This document shows, piece after piece, positions 34,851 to 46,830 of a stretch of 64,000 nt of DNA; within the stretch, counting starts at the first letter, position 1; each line of letters starts with the position of its first letter. The stretch is from Desmodus rotundus (Eukaryota; Chordata; Mammalia; Chiroptera; Phyllostomidae), in the NCBI RefSeq assembly GCF_022682495.2, contig NC_071396.1, positions 17,915,735-17,979,734 of the forward strand. Direction: 5' to 3'. The position numbers and the translations under genes were made by a program. The notes beneath the pieces are model-generated. The model worked only from the letters and a program-made list of their open reading frames with translations. It did no database searches and was not told the DNA's origin.

Positions 34851-37800
34851 ATTAAAACAGTGGCCAAGTTCTTCAGACATGCAAAGGAGCTCTCAATGGC
34901 CCTGGCTCCATTTCCCTCATCCCACAAGTGATAGCTATGGGGGTTTTCTCCATTTTGGGGGGATCTCCAGCTTAGCACCCCATTACAGAAGCTGCCTCCA
35001 CACTGTTAGAGAAGCAAGCCTCAGACACTCTTCACTTCCTGCTGCTGGATTCTTACGGAAAAATGAAATGTGTGCAGCCTGACTTATTTTAATCATAAAA
35101 TTAGGCATGTTTCTGGAATAATGAATCTTCTGATTAAAGACTGCAGAGTTCAAAGCCTCATCTTGGCTGCGGGAAATAAAATTACTTGGAATTAAAGACG
35201 ACAGGACCGAAGCAGCTGAAACGTGAAATGACAAACTGCTGCTCTAGCACCAGTCTCTTGCCTTCCTAGAAGGCTCAGCCAGAGATTCGCAGCTGACACG
35301 CTTTGAGTGGGAACCATTACTCAGCCCTTGCCCACGTCCACAAATTTAGGACACAGTAAAGTTTCTGTTTGCCTTTCTTTCGACGGTGAATGCCTGCACT
35401 GGACAAGGCGCAACGATGTCCAGAGCTGACTGTAGAGCGTTGATTCCGCTGACCCTCTAGCCCGAGCCACCATTGCAAGTGTAGGTTTGCTTTGGCAGGC
35501 CTGAAGAGTTAGTTCACTTTGGGAAGGAATGTGAGAGTTCTAAGTATATGTCCTTGAAAACGGTCCATTTCTTGTGAATATCATGAACAATTATGTATCT
35601 GTTTAACTCGAGATCTACATCTTTTGCAAAGCCTCCCTGACTTTCCTTTACTTCCAAGAGCAAGAACACGTATTCTGAACCATAATGAGGCACGGAATAT
35701 ACATTATGCTTGTCTATTCATTATTGAATGTGTGGTAACTTTTAAACCTGACTCCTGAGGGGAAAGGACAGTGTTTTGTGTATCATAATCCCCAGATTAT
35801 AGAGGTCAGTCCTGAGCACGATCTGGTCTCTCAACAAAGGCCAATGAAACAGTGAAGCAGAAGGAAGCCTGCATGTGTCCAATGATACCTACGTGCCGGA
35901 CCTCGATGGGCCTTGTACCATATGAGGCCTCCAGACGCCCTGATAGCATGGACAATTATTCTTACTTTACAAAGGAAGAAACCGAGCTCAGGAATATCCC
36001 ATGACTCATGAAGCATCTCCCTAGCTCTCCAGAACGTGGAGATCTCTTTACTATATTGCGACGGCAGATGCAAGCAGTATCCGTGGCAGATAATCACGTG
36101 CCCTTTGCTCCTGAGCCAAGACAGAACCTCAGAATCCTCCTCCACACAGGTGTGAGCAGCTTCAACCAACCGATCAACAGATGGATCGCAGTTCATTCAG
36201 GAGGAGCTGAAGAGAAATTGCAATCCACACAGGTCAGCAAACAGTCTCCACGAAACTTGCCAAGTCAGATATTATCCTTCCTACCCACTCCCTTTAAAGG
36301 GTCTTCGTATAATAATAATTTTTTAGAATAAAATTTTCAGATAAATTTAAAATAGTTTTATTATTTTTTACTATAATAAATTAGAAAAGGCAAAATGTTC
36401 AACCGTCTGTGCTCCACCGTGTCTTGTCCGGCTTTACCGTGGAGCCGCCCTGCCTGGTACGGCAGGCCATCCGCATGTGGACCTTGAGCCTGTGAAACTT
36501 TGGCCAGTTCCCCTGACATGTGTCGTGAGCACAAAGTGCTCCCCATTTTCTGACAATGTAGTATGAAAAAGAGATGGTGAAGCATGTCGTTAATAGTGCT
36601 CTGGTTGATCTCATGTTGACAGTATAATATTTGGGGCATAATTGAGTTAGATAAGATACAATATATGTTAACATCAGTTTCATCTGCTTGTTTTTACTTC
36701 TTTGCAATGTGGCTACTAGAAAATTTAAACACACACGTAGCTCATATTTGAGGCCCGATTATGTATTTCTATTGGTTGGCGCTGCCTCTTTGGTTTCTCT
36801 GTTGGCCTTGCTCTGTGGCTTCCCTTTCCATTTTCAAGGCCAGGTGCTCATTGTCTTCCTTATCGCTGGCTCCTGGCTGCAGCCCTGTCTCGGGCTTCAT
36901 GGTAGGGCAGCTTTTCCGACCCCCCCTCGGTCCCCCAAAGCCTCCCCTGCGACAACTCTCTCCTGCTCCTTGTTGTTGCCAGGAAACCACAGAACTCTCT
37001 CAGCTGGATTTCAGTTCTAGCCAAACCCATCAAATTCCAGCAGGATTAGTTTCTTAAGACTTCTTTTAGAGATGCAGGCAAGCAGTCAAATTTGGAGTGG
37101 GAACGTAGGAAGATAAAGTGTTTCTCCTTTGACTTGGGGTATACCTTCTGTGGCAGGGCATTCAACCAGCTCAAAGAATTCCACCAGCAGCTGGTTGACA
37201 AAGCATCAGAGGAGGTGACCCTTGCTGAGGACAGCTCATCAATTGTCACAGCACGAGCAGGGGAAGCAGAGGTGGAGCAGCCGGGACCACACTGGAAAGG
37301 GCCAGAGCAGGTCAGATGGCTATCAGGGGTCCACAGGCGAGATTCAGAGCAGGAACTGCGTCTTTGGGAGGCAGGCAGCAATCACGAGACGATCAAAGCT
37401 AAGAAACTCACCTACAGACCACAGAAGCCCAGCAAGCCAGGTACAGTCTCACTCATCTAAGCCCCAACCACCAGGGGAAAGCAGGAAAATTGCCAAAGGA
37501 TCTGAGTTCGCGTCTTATACCTTCAGTTGTGTCTTTGAACTTCTGCAGCGGAGCACTGTCAGCGCCGTGCCCTGGGATTGCACCACTTACATAAAATGTG
37601 TGGGGAGTGGGAGCTGCAGGAGGAGGAGGTAGTAGAAGGGGAAGCAACCTCTTCCCCAATGTTCCAGGTTGGGGAATGGGATACTGACCAAAAAGCGCAG
37701 GAAAGCATCTGCGCGTTTTGTAAAACATAAACCACAGTTTAGTTTCTTCAAAACAACATAAAGAATACAACTTTACTTTCATGCCTGAAAACTTTTAAGA

Positions 37801-37974
37801 AGGAAAGTGACGAGCCGTGGGACCCGGCCCCTGGGGGCCCCCACAACCACACTTTCTTCTCCGGAAGTCTAGTCACACAACCAACTGAAAACAGGATAGA
37901 AACATTCTTAGGAACCTTTGTCCAGGGCACGGTAGGCTCCTGCTGATCTCCAGTCATGCTAAACTTGCTCCCAT
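34851..37974. other. Unassigned intergenic sequence
   Basis: No gene is supported. A short MIR-like trace may lie at about 35935-36010 ('cttactttacaaaggaagaa'). Overlapping plus frames at 37092-37632 (122 and 136 codons) contain Glu/Gln/Arg-rich translations in two frames over the same bases, with no domain I recognise. AT-rich sequence lies at about 36310-36380. Confidence 0.4.
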
Positions 37975-38100
37975 CTCAGGGCTTCTGCATGTGCTGTTCC
38001 CCCAAGCCTGAAATGCTTTTCCCGTCTCACTCCCTCATTTCCCTTCTGCTCACCAGGACCTTCCCTACTGCCTTGTCCCCAGCAGACCTTCTGAGGTTAA
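37975..38100 (+). repeat. L2 LINE fragment
   Basis: 'cttctgcatgtgctgttccc', 'ccaagcctgaaatgcttttc', 'ccgtctcactccctcatttc' and 'accttccctactgcc' follow the L2 segment 'tgcctggaatgctcttcccc...ccttccctgacc' in sense orientation. It probably belongs with the L2 tail at 38700. Confidence 0.65.
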
Positions 38101-38699
38101 AGCACGGGCCACACAGGGCACCAGCTTCCTGAGACAGCTTCCTGAGAGGACTAAACCGAGCCCACCACACCACAGCCTCAGGCGCCCCTGTCCTGCAGAG
38201 GGTGACCTGAAGTAACTCAGATCCACGCCTGGCCCTGAGAGGGCTGCCCCAGCTTACAGCCTCCTGCCCCACCGGAGCCAACAACACTTGCAATACATTC
38301 TTGGGAGCACCTTCCGGAGCCCCAGAAACCAGCCAACGTGCCGGCTAAGACTCACGGACTCAGAGAAGCTGGAAGCATGGCACCTCCACTGGACACTCAG
38401 AGTCCATCTGCAGAACCTCCTAGTGCAGACGCAATTTACCAAGATGACATCATTTGTATCAGAAGCAAGTTGTTGAGTAACACAGCTGGCGTTTTTACCA
38501 TGTCAGGTCACCAGAGGAACAGACCTGACAGTCAGACCGAAGCGCAGGTTCTCCCCGAGCAGATGGGGCTGACCCCCACGTCCCCCGCACCCTGTGTGTC
38601 GGCCACTCCAGACTTCAGCCCTCCCGCCCTGTTTTCCTTCTGCACACAGCCCACTCCACGTTTATTGACGGATGAGTGAGTTTGTTGCATGGCGCCCCC
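38101..38699. other. Unassigned sequence between two L2 pieces
   Basis: No gene is supported. A plus frame at 38338-38679 (113 codons) overlaps others and has no recognisable domain. Part may be unrecognised L2. Confidence 0.4.
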
Positions 38700-38805
38700 A
38701 ACATTAGCTCCATTAGAACAGGGACGTCACCTGGCATTTCCCTGCTGTACCCAGCAGCTAGAAGAATGCACTCAAGAAACATTTGTTAAATGAATACATA
38801 ATATC
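38700..38805 (+). repeat. L2 LINE 3' end fragment
   Basis: 'cattagctccattagaacag', 'ggacgtcacctggcatttcc', 'tgctgtacccagcagctaga' and 'actcaagaaacatttgttaa' to 'atgaata' reproduce the L2 3' terminus in sense orientation. Confidence 0.7.
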
Positions 38806-40578
38806 CATACCCACAATTCTGTGCAGAGAAGTAAGCCAGGCTACCATTGCTGGTCTAACTGACAGACAGTGAGCCGATGTGGCAGTGGCCCCAGTGTGCT
38901 CGCAGGCCCTGAGAGACCTCTTCCCAGAGCACAGGGTCTGCACTGAAGAACGCAGCTTTCCAGAGGACTGGGGCGGTAGGCGGCTTTTGTTCCAGAGCAG
39001 GGATTACTGACCTAGTTTCTAGGATCTCAAACTGGAAACTAACATCAACCCATGAAAACAATGCAAAGTGGGAGTCTAGCTCCTGGGACCCAACACTAGC
39101 AGCCTCTGGTGGGCGTGTTGTCAGGGCAGCCTCCTCGCAGGACACTGCACCTGCACCAGAGGCCTCAGCACAATCAGCCCACCTCATCCCCACCGGCATC
39201 GCCCCAACGGGCCAGTGAGCTGTTCACAGACCTTATTTAGAAAAGAGCTCTTGCTTGGGAAACCCCAGGCTAAACTCCTTTGTTCATTAAAAAACTCCAC
39301 TGAGAATTAGCTTCGTCGATGCGGGAGAGAGAACACAAAACAGCGTTCTCCAGACTTCTCCAGTGGTAGAATCCCCCTCGCCGAGCATCTCACATGCGTT
39401 GGAACGATTTCCATAAACTTATTTCATACTATTTGGCAGAAGATCGCCTATCACATATGCTACTCCCCAAATGAGGACACAGGAACTAGGAGCGGAGAAC
39501 AAAATTAATATATTCAATGTGATTTTGAGTGTGTAACTATAAAAATATACTATTTTAATTTCAAGTTATTTTTTCAGATAGACAGTTTGTGTTTTTGAAC
39601 ATATAACCAGCACCCCCCCCATCCCAGTCCTGTTCGCGTCCACAGAAATGAGCCCTTGTAGGTCTTCTAATTCTAAGAAGCACAAATACTCGCAAAACAG
39701 AAGTTCCCTTCACAACTTCAAACACGAACAGCTAGCCTAACACCCACCTTTGACAACAGACAATCTGAGGAAATAGCAATTATATATTTATTCACATACC
39801 CAATGGAACCTTCTTTTCCTCAAGTGTACAGAAAACAAAGAAAAACAAATTTGACAATCGCTCTGCCCTTGTGACCCAGACTGGCACCGGCTGCGTGGAG
39901 GAAGAGCTGGGTTGCCAAAGGCCACTTGCACCCGGCCCCGCCCGGCCCACCGAGGGCCCACGGGAAACACGCAGGCTCTTCCTAGGGCTGAAAAATATGC
40001 TCCCACACAGGAGGGAGAGGCATGCGAAGACGTCTAGCTAAACCCCAAGTAACACCGTCCTATCAGTGCAGCCGTGGGCACCTCCATCCAACAGCCAAAT
40101 GAAGCCAAAGGCCATTTTTCAAAATAGGAATGACTACTAATCACTTTCCACATAAGCTATGTTAACAGCAAGTCAAGAGCTGCACACTTTGACTGGACAT
40201 GTGCACCGAAGGTTGTGTCCAACATTAATATGCATCTCTGTGAAACACTGACATGTTTACGCTTCCTGAAGTTCTGTGCTCTCGTGACAAGCCATTTATT
40301 ATGAACAAAAGAATTTTAAATGTGTACCTCTGGCGGAATAATCATCCATTTTTTACGATGAATGACCAAGGAAGCATCTTAATTCCAATTTTCCTTTCAA
40401 CATACTTCACTGCCCGGCCCCTGGCTACAGACGCCGGCCCCAACAGCCTCTCCTCCCCCCTCTGTGTCTGGGGTGAGGTGGTTGAGGGGGACTTAAACAC
40501 TCAACTTTCCCTGCAGCTTTTTGACAGCCAGATTGCATTTTAGGCTCAACGTGCATCATAAAACAATTTGAATCCTCT
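38806..40578. other. Unassigned intergenic sequence with a weak MIR trace
   Basis: No gene is supported. Positions about 39405-39500 ('atttcatactatttggcaga', 'caaatgaggacacaggaact') may be a reversed MIR. A frame at 38855-39199 (minus, 114 codons) has no recognisable domain. The stretch 40200-40540 is moderately AT-rich and unassigned. Confidence 0.4.
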
Positions 40579-40589
40579 CTGTCTCAAAG

Positions 40590-40801
40590 GTTTTTCTTTT
40601 TAAAGATTTTATTTTTTATTTTTAGAGAGGGGAAGGGAGGGAGAAAGAGAGGGAGAGAAACATCAATGTGTGGTTGCCACTTGTGCGTCCCCTACTGGAG
40701 ACCTGGCCCGCAACCCAGGCATGTACTCTAATTGGGAATAGAACTGGAGACCCTTTGGTTCGCAGTCCAGGGCTCAATCCACTGAGCCACACCAGCCAGG
40801 G
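40590..40801 (-). mobile_element. VES SINE (minus strand) with a perfect 11-bp TSD
   Basis: The plus strand shows the reversed element: 'tttctttttaaagattttat' (tail), a GA-rich segment, then 'aggctcaatccactgagcca' and 'caccagccagggc' (head). The duplication CTGTCTCAAAG lies at 40579-40589 and 40802-40812. A and B box sequences are recognisable on the minus strand. With an exact TSD, this is among the better-preserved insertions of the window. Frames over it are incidental. Confidence 0.93.
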
Positions 40802-40812
40802 CTGTCTCAAAG

Positions 40813-41440
40813 TTATTTTTAAAAAAGAAATCACACGTCAATTGATAGACAGCAGAGAACATAGTTGGAGTCAGTCTAAAAGCAGAAATGTTTTGCTTCC
40901 CTTGTAAGCTGACATCTCTTTCTTAAGTTTACAAAAGTGAAGCCCTCAGGACCCAGAAGCAGCGTTTCCAAAGCGCATGTGTGGTAACAACAGGAGAAAC
41001 CAAGCACCTGGGGTTGACCTGGTCCACAGGTGCCCTGCCTCCCAGGGGCGCCATCACTGCCTGGTTGCCCTGCCCCCGAAGTGTGTGCTCTCCCATCTCC
41101 AATTCGGTGATTTGTCACCACAAAATATCAGGCCCTTCCATCGAGACTGCCCCCCATTCTGCAGTCTGTGCTGTGAAAGGAGGTGTAAAATGCTGAGAAA
41201 CACTCCCTGTGTGTCAGCGGCACCCGAGAGGCTCCGGAGGTGACCTGACACCTGCAGGGAGGCGTCCTGGGTGCGCATGTGACCTAGAAAAGGTGCCCCA
41301 CACCCGGGAGGCTCTGTGTGCCCGCGGGTCCTGGTCACCCACGCCAGGTGCTCAGGCTGTCCCTTTCCAGAAGAACCACAATATTGTGTGTGTTCTTTAT
41401 AAAGATCATTTGGAACTAGCTTAAGTGATAATGGTCTTAT
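40813..41440. other. Unassigned intergenic sequence
   Basis: No gene is supported. Opposed frames of 70-136 codons overlap between 40876 and 41464 without a recognisable domain. Confidence 0.4.
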
Positions 41441-41916
41441 TGTGAGAAAAGATGGCCATTTCACGAAACTGTTAGGTAGGATAGGTAGTAAACTAGGGCA
41501 AGGAGGAGGCGGGAGACATGTCTCACCCGCTGACTCAGCAGTCCGGAGTCCAGTCCAATGAGAGTGCGGGGCGCTCAGACATCACGAGCAGGGACAGCGC
41601 AGGAGGAGGGGAGTCCTCGAGACTCTGTGCTGGGAAAGGAGCCTCTGTAGTGATTTCGCTAAGACAAAGAGCTTTTACTAGCTGAGAGAGAAAGCCTCTG
41701 TAGCTGTGCATCATTCCCAAGGTTTGGAAGGGAAAGAAGGAGGGGCACCTAAAAGCTGACTAAGTATATAACCCCTGAACCCCAATAGTTGGCGCACTCG
41801 GATTAGCTGGGTATCCACCTGTAGCCTCGGCTCAAGTGTATAGAACACACTAACATACCAACAACTTTCTCTCCTCCACACGTGGGGCAGTCGGACTCGC
41901 CGGGTGCCTGCCAGCA
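41441..41916 (+). repeat. Probable solo LTR of an ERV1-type endogenous retrovirus
   Basis: The segment starts 'tgtgagaaaagatggccatt' and has an LTR-like order in sense orientation: a U3-like part, a TATA element 'aagtatataacccctgaacc' (about 41762), 'gttggcgcactcggattagc', a decayed polyadenylation area near 'ggctcaagtgtatagaacac', and a U5-like end 'gtcggactcgccgggtgcct' to 'gccagca'. This layout resembles gammaretrovirus-like LTRs. No primer-binding site or viral gene follows. TG and CA ends are plausible but the TSD is not clean. It is a non-coding relic. Confidence 0.5.
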
Positions 41917-44839
41917 GCTTCATGCTCACCTGTGCTTCACAGATACACCTGCTGCCTCATTCCCACCACACGCGTCATCTCCCGCTTGAATTTGTCTCTT
42001 TCCAGCAAGACAAGAACCAAGGTGGGGAGCCCCCTGACTCGGGTCTCCCCAGTAGCAGAACCCCAGAAGAGAACTGCTGCTGGGCCTCAGAAGGTTCTGG
42101 AAACAGAACCAGAGCCAGCCAAGCTCTGAGGTCTGTGTCCATGTTCCTGGCTCATTGCTTTGCTCGCTGTCTTGGTAACTGAGGATTTTCTGCATCGCTC
42201 CAGTCCTCGGGGTACAGTGGCCACCCCACGTCTCTATAGAAGTGGACTCGATGACTAGCAGCCCAGGTTCCAAATTCTGAGAAAGAATTGAAGTGACGCA
42301 TCCAGAAGCCAAACAGCATGCAGGCACTTGGGTCCGGAGATGCAGGAAAGCTGCCCGGAGCCAGTCCTGGGGGTCAGGAAAGAGGGGCTCTCTCCCCAGA
42401 AGGCAGCCACCACAAGTTCCGGGCTCCGCCAGCCGTCCTAAGATGCACCAGTGCACTGCTGCCTCCCAGACACTCTTCCCTCAAACACAGCTTTGGCTTT
42501 AGTTGTCTTCATGCAAATGATAGTCAATCACCTTGATAAATGTGTCTACTCTCAACTACCGTTATTTAATTTACATGGCTGTAGCATATGGCTCTGACAC
42601 AGAGACTATTTGTCTTGCTTTTTACAAGAGAAACCCGGTAGAAGATTGACATGAGCACCGGCTCCATTACAAATCTGCGTGTGCGCTCGCCCCCAAGCAC
42701 ACCGTCCTCCCCGGGGCAGGCCCATCCTCCTGGATGCCGCATCAACCCCGACAGGTGGGGTACGCGGGTCCAGGGGCAGAGGGGAAGAAGTGTCCCTGCT
42801 TCACATTATTCCCAGTGACCCATTTAGGGACGTGGCTCCTCCCATCCCTGCAAATCCTGCTTCCAGAAGGGGGGCACTTCTACCGTGGGACCCAGCACGC
42901 GCTCTGTGACCTGTGACCTGCGGTTGCCTCCCTGCACTTCAGGCCCTTCACGCCAGGGGCAGAGCAGCAGGCAGGGCAGGTGGAAGGCAGGGCTGCTGCA
43001 GCGCCATCACGCAGAGGACAGACAGGTGGACACCCAGCGTACACTCGGGCTCCTCTAGGTTCTCTCTTGCCCCATTTGGGAGTAAGTAGAAAAGAGCAAG
43101 ACCCAAAACCAAGCGCAGTAAAGAGGGCAGCAGCCTGCCCCGTGAGGATTCTTCTCCTCAGTTGTCCCCAGAAGTGGGGCCCAGGGCCCTGGGGGAGCTG
43201 CCCCCACGTTTATATGGAGAAGCAGTTCAGAGCAGCCTGAGGCAGGCCCAGTGGATGCTGGGGTGTCATTCTGTCCTCCCTGCCATTCGGGCCGAACTTG
43301 GGCGTTTCCCTTTGCCATTTTTATTCTATCGCATCTCACATCCATGAGCACCAACTTCACAATGTTGAAATCCAGCCACCTGTCAGAACCTCCTCTGCAA
43401 GGACTGGTTCCTGCCTGGACACCTGCAGTGGCCTTCACTGCCCTTCCCTTCCGTGCTCTGCCTGCGGGACCTGGCAGATGCAGGGTCTAGGTCTCCCCTC
43501 AGGAATGAGGACCTCACTCCCTGGCCATAGGCGGCTCTGCAAGGAGTGCCCCATCCAAAGGTCGCATCTCCTCCAGCTTTCCAGGTGACAGAGGGTGTGT
43601 ACACCCAGTGCTCGTCCCAGAGCCCAGCAGCTCTGAAGGAGACCGCGTGTGGGCCGTGCCCTGTGGCAGAGGCTGAGGCCTTTGTGTGACCTCTATGGCA
43701 CCTCTGCAGCTCCTGCTGTCCAGCTGCTTCCCACCCCTTCCGTCCCTTTGCGTCCACCCCTGAACTAATGTCCTGCCCACTGGTGTCTGTCTGAGTCTGC
43801 TTCCCAGGCCCTGGCTACTATAAGCGCACCTGCCCTGCAGCCAAAATGTGAGAGCCGAGCGCCCCTTACTTTGGTGGACAGCACCCTGCCGCATTTTGGG
43901 ACAACCTTCCCAAACGAAATTGTCAGAGCTCTCCCTCTGCCTCTGAGATGGTAATGTGAGGGTCTGAGTAGCAGAGGAAGTGACTAGATGGGGAGGATAA
44001 CGGAAAACACCCTCATGGGGGTGAACCCAAAAGACACAGACTTTAGGAAAGTTAGCTTTCCCTGAGCAGATCCGCTCCCTGGATGGGGGTGAGCGGCAGG
44101 TTGTCCGCAGGGCTTTCCAAGCCAGTGTGGCACCACCCACCTCTCCCCAGCTCCCTGCAGCTCCAGCCAGCCGCACTCACAGAGAAGTTCTGGGTCCTTA
44201 CCAACGTGGCAGGCCTCCAAGGAACACCGATGATTCATTCATGCGCCTGCCATTTCTGTTGCTTCTGTTACCTGGCATTTTCTTAGTTGGAGTCAAGTTT
44301 GTTTGTTTGTTTTAAAAAAAAAACAGAAAAACTCCAACTAAGAGTAAGCTAAAGAAGATGGAAATTTATTTCTCACTCCCATAGAAAGCGTCCTGAGAGT
44401 GAGTGAGGCCTCAGCCTGTGCGGGATTTAGCAGCTGGGCACCCGCCTTCCTCCCAGCCCAGCCCTCCCACACATGTCAGCTCTCCATCCTCAGGAGGCTT
44501 TGGGGTCCAGGGTGGTAGGTGGCACTCCGGCCACCACGGGCCCTCTAAACCAACAGGAGGAGGTAGTGACACCAGACCAGTGCACCTGCCTCTCCCCAGA
44601 AGCCTGCCCTCTTCTGCTCCCACCTCACTGCACAGAACTCAGGCAGGGGCCACATCCCCCGGCACACGGGCTGGCAGTAGAATGTCTGCCAACTGGACCC
44701 GCCCATGGAAAACCAGGTTTGTGCTGCTCTGCAGGAAGGCGGCAGTGGGCACTGGGGTAGACAATCATCAATCGCCACCACAGTGACCTGCCCAGAACAT
44801 TTCTGCTCTGGACCTGGCCACGGATTCCTGATGGCCGGC
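41917..44839. other. Unassigned, relatively GC-rich intergenic sequence
   Basis: No gene is supported. Frames reach 220 codons (43514-44176, minus) and 176 codons (41926-42456, minus), but each overlaps long frames on the other strand, as expected in GC-rich DNA with few stops. None shows a domain, signal peptide or convincing splice sites. I see no dense CpG cluster like a promoter island. Confidence 0.45.
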
Positions 44840-45575
44840 TTCTGCTGCTGCACGTCACCTGTCCTGACTCCAATTAATCCTACACGGCTCTTCCAAGTGC
44901 AAAGGAAGATTAGATCAGGCCACTCAGTCCTCACCTTCTAGTCTCTCCTAAACTCCCTTCACTCATGAGAACTGATATCCAAAATCCACCCTCCACACTC
45001 AGCTGTCCGAAGTCCTCACTCACCAGCCACAGGTGCACCTCCTGGTCCCCACCTTCCCGGTCCCCACCTTGCCTCAAGTCAGGGCTCCAGCTGAGTCCTT
45101 CACACACTGTCCTCTGAGTGCAGTTAGGGTTTTCCCACCCCTGAGATCTTCCTCCTTGGCCACTACCAAGAACTCATTTGTTCTCATTCCCATCCCTTCT
45201 CTCTCTCTCTGCTATTCTAATCAAACGCTTACATCCTTAAAAGGCCCAATAAAGCCCCATCACATCAGTGCTACACAGCCTGGAATTCATCTCCCTGACT
45301 AGCTGTGATTCATCTGAGAGGTACAGCCTTCCTTGTCTCTCATAGTTATTTAACGCTCATTATTAATCTGTTCAGGTCTCCTCTCTCCTCTAATGTGGTC
45401 ACACTGGATGTGGTACTTAGCCTTTCTACTCCTTAGGCTTGCCGTGACGTTGAAAGGGTATGGTGAAGCCCCTCACTGTACCTTCCACATCCCTGCACCC
45501 TTCGAGAGCTCCAGGGCAGGGCCTGTCTTGCTGACCCTCATCCTGGCTCCCGGCCACGCAGAGTAAACAGGTAAT
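44840..45575 (+). repeat. L2 LINE 3' region
   Basis: 'agattagatcaggccactca', 'gtcctcaccttctagtctct', 'cctaaactcccttcactcat' resemble the L2 stretch after the reverse transcriptase. The later 'gagctccagggcagggcctg' and 'tcttgctgaccctcatcctg' resemble its 3' tail. Sense orientation. Divergence is high and the frame is lost. Confidence 0.6.
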
Positions 45576-46323
45576 GAGCACTCTGGCCAGGTCGCCTCGG
45601 CTCAAGTCTCACTTTGCATGTCTTTAAACTTTACTTACAATGTAATTCTGTTCTCCCAAAAATGCTGTGAGGCAGGAAAATCTGGTGGCATTCTTTTCTG
45701 GGTGACATGGGGTAGCCAGATTTTTAGTATTTTGACTTCTATTTTCATACCATCTCAGTATTTTTCATGCCAAAGCAGAAAATAGAGTCTCACATGAAGT
45801 ATATAATTTTTATGGCTAGAAAATTGTCAGAGCGCGTTCCTGGACCTTCTGTTGTGCATGTATCTCCGCTGTGACAGTTAGTCCGAAGTGACTCTCGGGG
45901 CAAGGATAGGAGACGTGACATTTGACGCCAGCAACCCCAAAAGATACTTCCATGGAAGAGACATTTTTTTAAGTGATGCTCTTGGCAACTCCCACCAGGT
46001 AAATCAGAGTGAGGGAGCTAGGGTGCAGTTAATTCTGGACGCATCTGCTGTACCAGCTTCCTCCGAAGCATTAGGCTGCTTCCTCAGTCTCTGCTCACGT
46101 GGCCACTGAGGTGGCGGGGTGGCAGGGGGTGGTCAGGGTTGGACCAGGCACTTGGGATCCGTAGTCTTCACTCCTAAATTCATGTCACGCGGCTCCTGAG
46201 AAGTACTATCGGGCACAGTGCTCTGGCACTTTCTACACAAGTACAGGCTGTTTTGACCCCAATTCCTTCGGAGGACTCACCTTTCCTTAAATTACTTATC
46301 TAGAAACAGTTGAGCTTATTATA

Positions 46324-46358
<35 letters not shown>

Positions 46359-46654
46359 GCGCCATTTTTAACTTACAGTACATGAGTCTGAAATATTTTA
46401 TTTTCTTGAATCAAGTAGAAAGAATATGAAACTAATTATCTAGATATTATATCCTTCATAACCTGTTTTCAATAAGTAAATGCCAAAGCATTTCAATAAA
46501 CTGGTTTTAGAAATATTAGCGGAATGAGTCACAGCCCTAACCCCATCCTGCTATGTGATCCTGGAGGAACAAGACTTTCTATCAACAGGAGCAGGAACAT
46601 AAATTAAGTGCTATTGATGTATTGAGGATAAATACCTATGTTACTGATAAACCC
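45576..46654. other. Unassigned sequence with a TG/TA microsatellite
   Basis: No gene is supported. A dinucleotide tract at about 46324-46359 changes from (TG)n to (TA)n. The flanks are AT-rich and unassigned. Confidence 0.5.
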
Positions 46655-46830
46655 TAATATTTACTAGGGTCTGTAGAATAGGTGCTGGGGCTGGGCAAGA
46701 CCACTGCCCCCATCTCCAGGGGAGGACACCAAGGAGCAGGAAGGTTAAGCACATCGCTTGGGATGACATGCCCCGTGGGCGTCAGAGCAGGACTGAGCCT
46801 GCTGGCGGCTCCTGACCAGGCTGCCATCCT
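46655..46830 (-). repeat. MIR SINE fragment (tentative)
   Basis: 'cccccatctccaggggagga', 'caccaaggagcaggaaggtt', 'aagcacatcgcttgggatga' follow the reversed MIR order ('ccccattttacagatgagga...gttaagtaacttgcccaagg'). Confidence 0.55.

Noticed and set aside
37092..37632. Two overlapping plus frames with Glu/Gln-rich, protein-like translations
   Set aside because: Two frames over the same bases look equally plausible, I recognise neither, and no flanking splice sites stand out. I could not support an exon.
42679..43240. GC-rich stretch considered as a CpG island promoter
   Set aside because: CpG dinucleotides are present but not dense, and no first exon or conserved promoter motif follows.
43514..44176. 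220-codon minus-strand frame
   Set aside because: It overlaps several plus and minus frames in GC-rich DNA and has no recognisable domain or conserved motif.
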